Below are positions 7,210 through 7,642 of a DNA stretch of 7,642 nucleotides, in pieces. The stretch is from Saprospiraceae bacterium (GTDB lineage Bacteria; Bacteroidota; Bacteroidia; Chitinophagales; Saprospiraceae). Where the stretch lies: contig JALVEG010000539.1 in assembly GCA_027031145.1 (NCBI GenBank), positions 1 through 7,642 of the forward strand, written 5' to 3'. The position numbers and the translations under genes are program-made. Each line of letters begins with the position of its first letter. Position 1 is the first letter of the stretch. The notes under the pieces were generated by a model. That model was not told the DNA's origin. It made no database searches and was given only the letters and a program-made list of their open reading frames with translations.

Positions 7210-7454
7210 TAGATATTATTTATTACAAAAAAAAACTATCCTGTATTAAATTCAAATGTTTTTTATTACTTTCAATATCTATTTGGCATTATTATAAATT
7301 GAAGAAAAACACAATAAAAATTAAACTTTTCTTTATGTTAATACTCAGGTATTTATCATTTTTATTAAACAGCTTTTTAAGATAAAAAACAACCTGTAAA
7401 TATAAAATTTAAAGCTAAAAATATAAAGGGAATTTTAGGATATTAGTTGAAAAA

Positions 7455-7507
7455 CAGAATTTGATTTTTTAGATTATCAGAATTTGATACGGTTTTTTTT
7501 ATCAGAA
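7455..7507. promoter_or_regulatory. Short direct repeats and a small palindrome upstream of the right-hand gene
   Basis: CAGAATTTGAT occurs at 7455-7465 and again at 7478-7488, 23 bp apart. TTATCAGAA occurs at 7474-7482 and 7499-7507, 25 bp apart. The middle copy is also a palindrome, TATCA-N5-TGATA (7475-7489). The units are a little over two helical turns apart and lie just upstream of a likely promoter, the usual place for a regulator site. Given the AT-rich background, this is suggestive only. Confidence 0.35.
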
Positions 7508-7528
7508 CTAGAAAAAATCTTATCTTTG
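7498..7528 (+). promoter_or_regulatory. Candidate Bacteroidetes-type promoter for the right-hand gene
   Basis: TATCTTTG (7521-7528) matches the Bacteroidetes -7 consensus TAnnTTTG exactly. TTTA (7498-7501), one change from the -33 consensus TTTG, lies 19 nt upstream, the normal spacing. Transcription would start near 7534-7536, about 35 nt before the ATG at 7569. The good -7 element and its position support the call; the -33 element is weak. Confidence 0.5.
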
Positions 7529-7568
7529 GTTTGAATTTTTCTTTTTTATTATCACAAAAAGTATTGTT

Positions 7569-7642
7569 ATGTCAAAAAAATACACTTTTATTTTAATGTT
7601 GATTGCTTTAGGCACATTATTGAGTTTTCAATTATACTCTCA
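7569..7642 (+). CDS. Start of an exported protein (3' partial, signal peptide only)
   Basis: An ATG at 7569 opens a frame that runs to the window end, giving 24 full codons: MSKKYTFILMLIALGTLLSF and four more residues. Two lysines followed by a hydrophobic stretch of about 17 residues is a typical N-terminal signal peptide, so the product is probably exported or a lipoprotein; no lipobox cysteine has appeared by the window edge. A promoter candidate lies at a suitable distance upstream. The mature protein is not visible, so no function can be given. Confidence 0.65.
   Translation, partial: MSKKYTFILMLIALGTLLSFQLYS

Larger units (their letters stand above)
7210..7568. other. Divergent intergenic region between the rnf operon and the right-hand gene
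   Basis: About 360 bases, very AT-rich, separate the two divergent genes, so both promoters should lie here. For the rnf direction I find only weak candidates: a minus-strand TATAAT (7291-7296) about 80 nt before the rseC-like start, without a good upstream element, and a TTTG at 7253-7256 without a matching -7 at the usual spacing. For the plus strand a better candidate is listed separately, together with direct repeats. Short ORFs in this region have no signal of being coding. No tRNA, riboswitch-like or GC-rich RNA structure is apparent. Confidence 0.6.

Noticed and set aside
7194..7385. 63-codon plus-strand ORF in the intergenic region
   Set aside because: It overlaps the start of the RseC-like gene antisense, its translation is low-complexity K/L/S/I-rich, and there is no promoter or homology signal.

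Overview
The window is AT-rich, the genes have no clear Shine-Dalgarno sequences, and the left-hand protein ends in a type IX secretion (Por) sorting domain. This points to a member of the Bacteroidota (Bacteroidetes). The centre holds one complete, well-conserved system: a seven-gene minus-strand operon for the Rnf complex, the ion-pumping ferredoxin:NAD+ oxidoreductase.

Layout. (1) Bases 1-1422, plus strand: the 3' part of a large secreted, multi-domain cell-surface protein, with SdrD B-like repeats, a fibronectin-III-like module and a C-terminal T9SS sorting domain. Its 5' end lies outside the window. (2) Bases 1405-1593: a 189-bp imperfect palindrome with perfect 18-bp terminal inverted repeats and a GC-rich hairpin at its centre. 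It resembles a foldback or MITE-like element, and its left arm supplies the last five codons and the stop of gene 1. (3) Bases 1644-7209, minus strand: rseC-like, rnfB, rnfC, rnfD, rnfG, rnfE, rnfA, read from right to left. Spacing is 1-18 nt throughout except for a 186-nt gap between rnfG and rnfE. (4) Bases 7210-7568: a divergent AT-rich intergenic region with a Bacteroidetes-type promoter candidate, direct repeats and a small palindrome. (5) Bases 7569-7642, plus strand: the start of a gene whose first 24 residues look like a signal peptide.

How the genes work together. RnfB (multi-cluster ferredoxin-like protein) and RnfC (NADH/FMN/Fe-S protein) are the cytoplasmic redox subunits. RnfD and RnfG carry covalently bound FMN at recognisable SGAT/TGAT threonines. 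RnfA and RnfE are paired six-helix membrane subunits, each with the two cysteines expected to hold an intramembrane [2Fe-2S] cluster. Together they couple electron flow between reduced ferredoxin and NAD+ to export of Na+ or H+; the ion cannot be decided from this sequence by eye. The RseC-like first gene is a small membrane protein with a Cys cluster that is often found with rnf/rsx genes.

I see no phage, CRISPR, transposase, tRNA or rRNA gene. The operon is a known system. The least explained structure is the palindromic element at the end of the sorting-domain gene.
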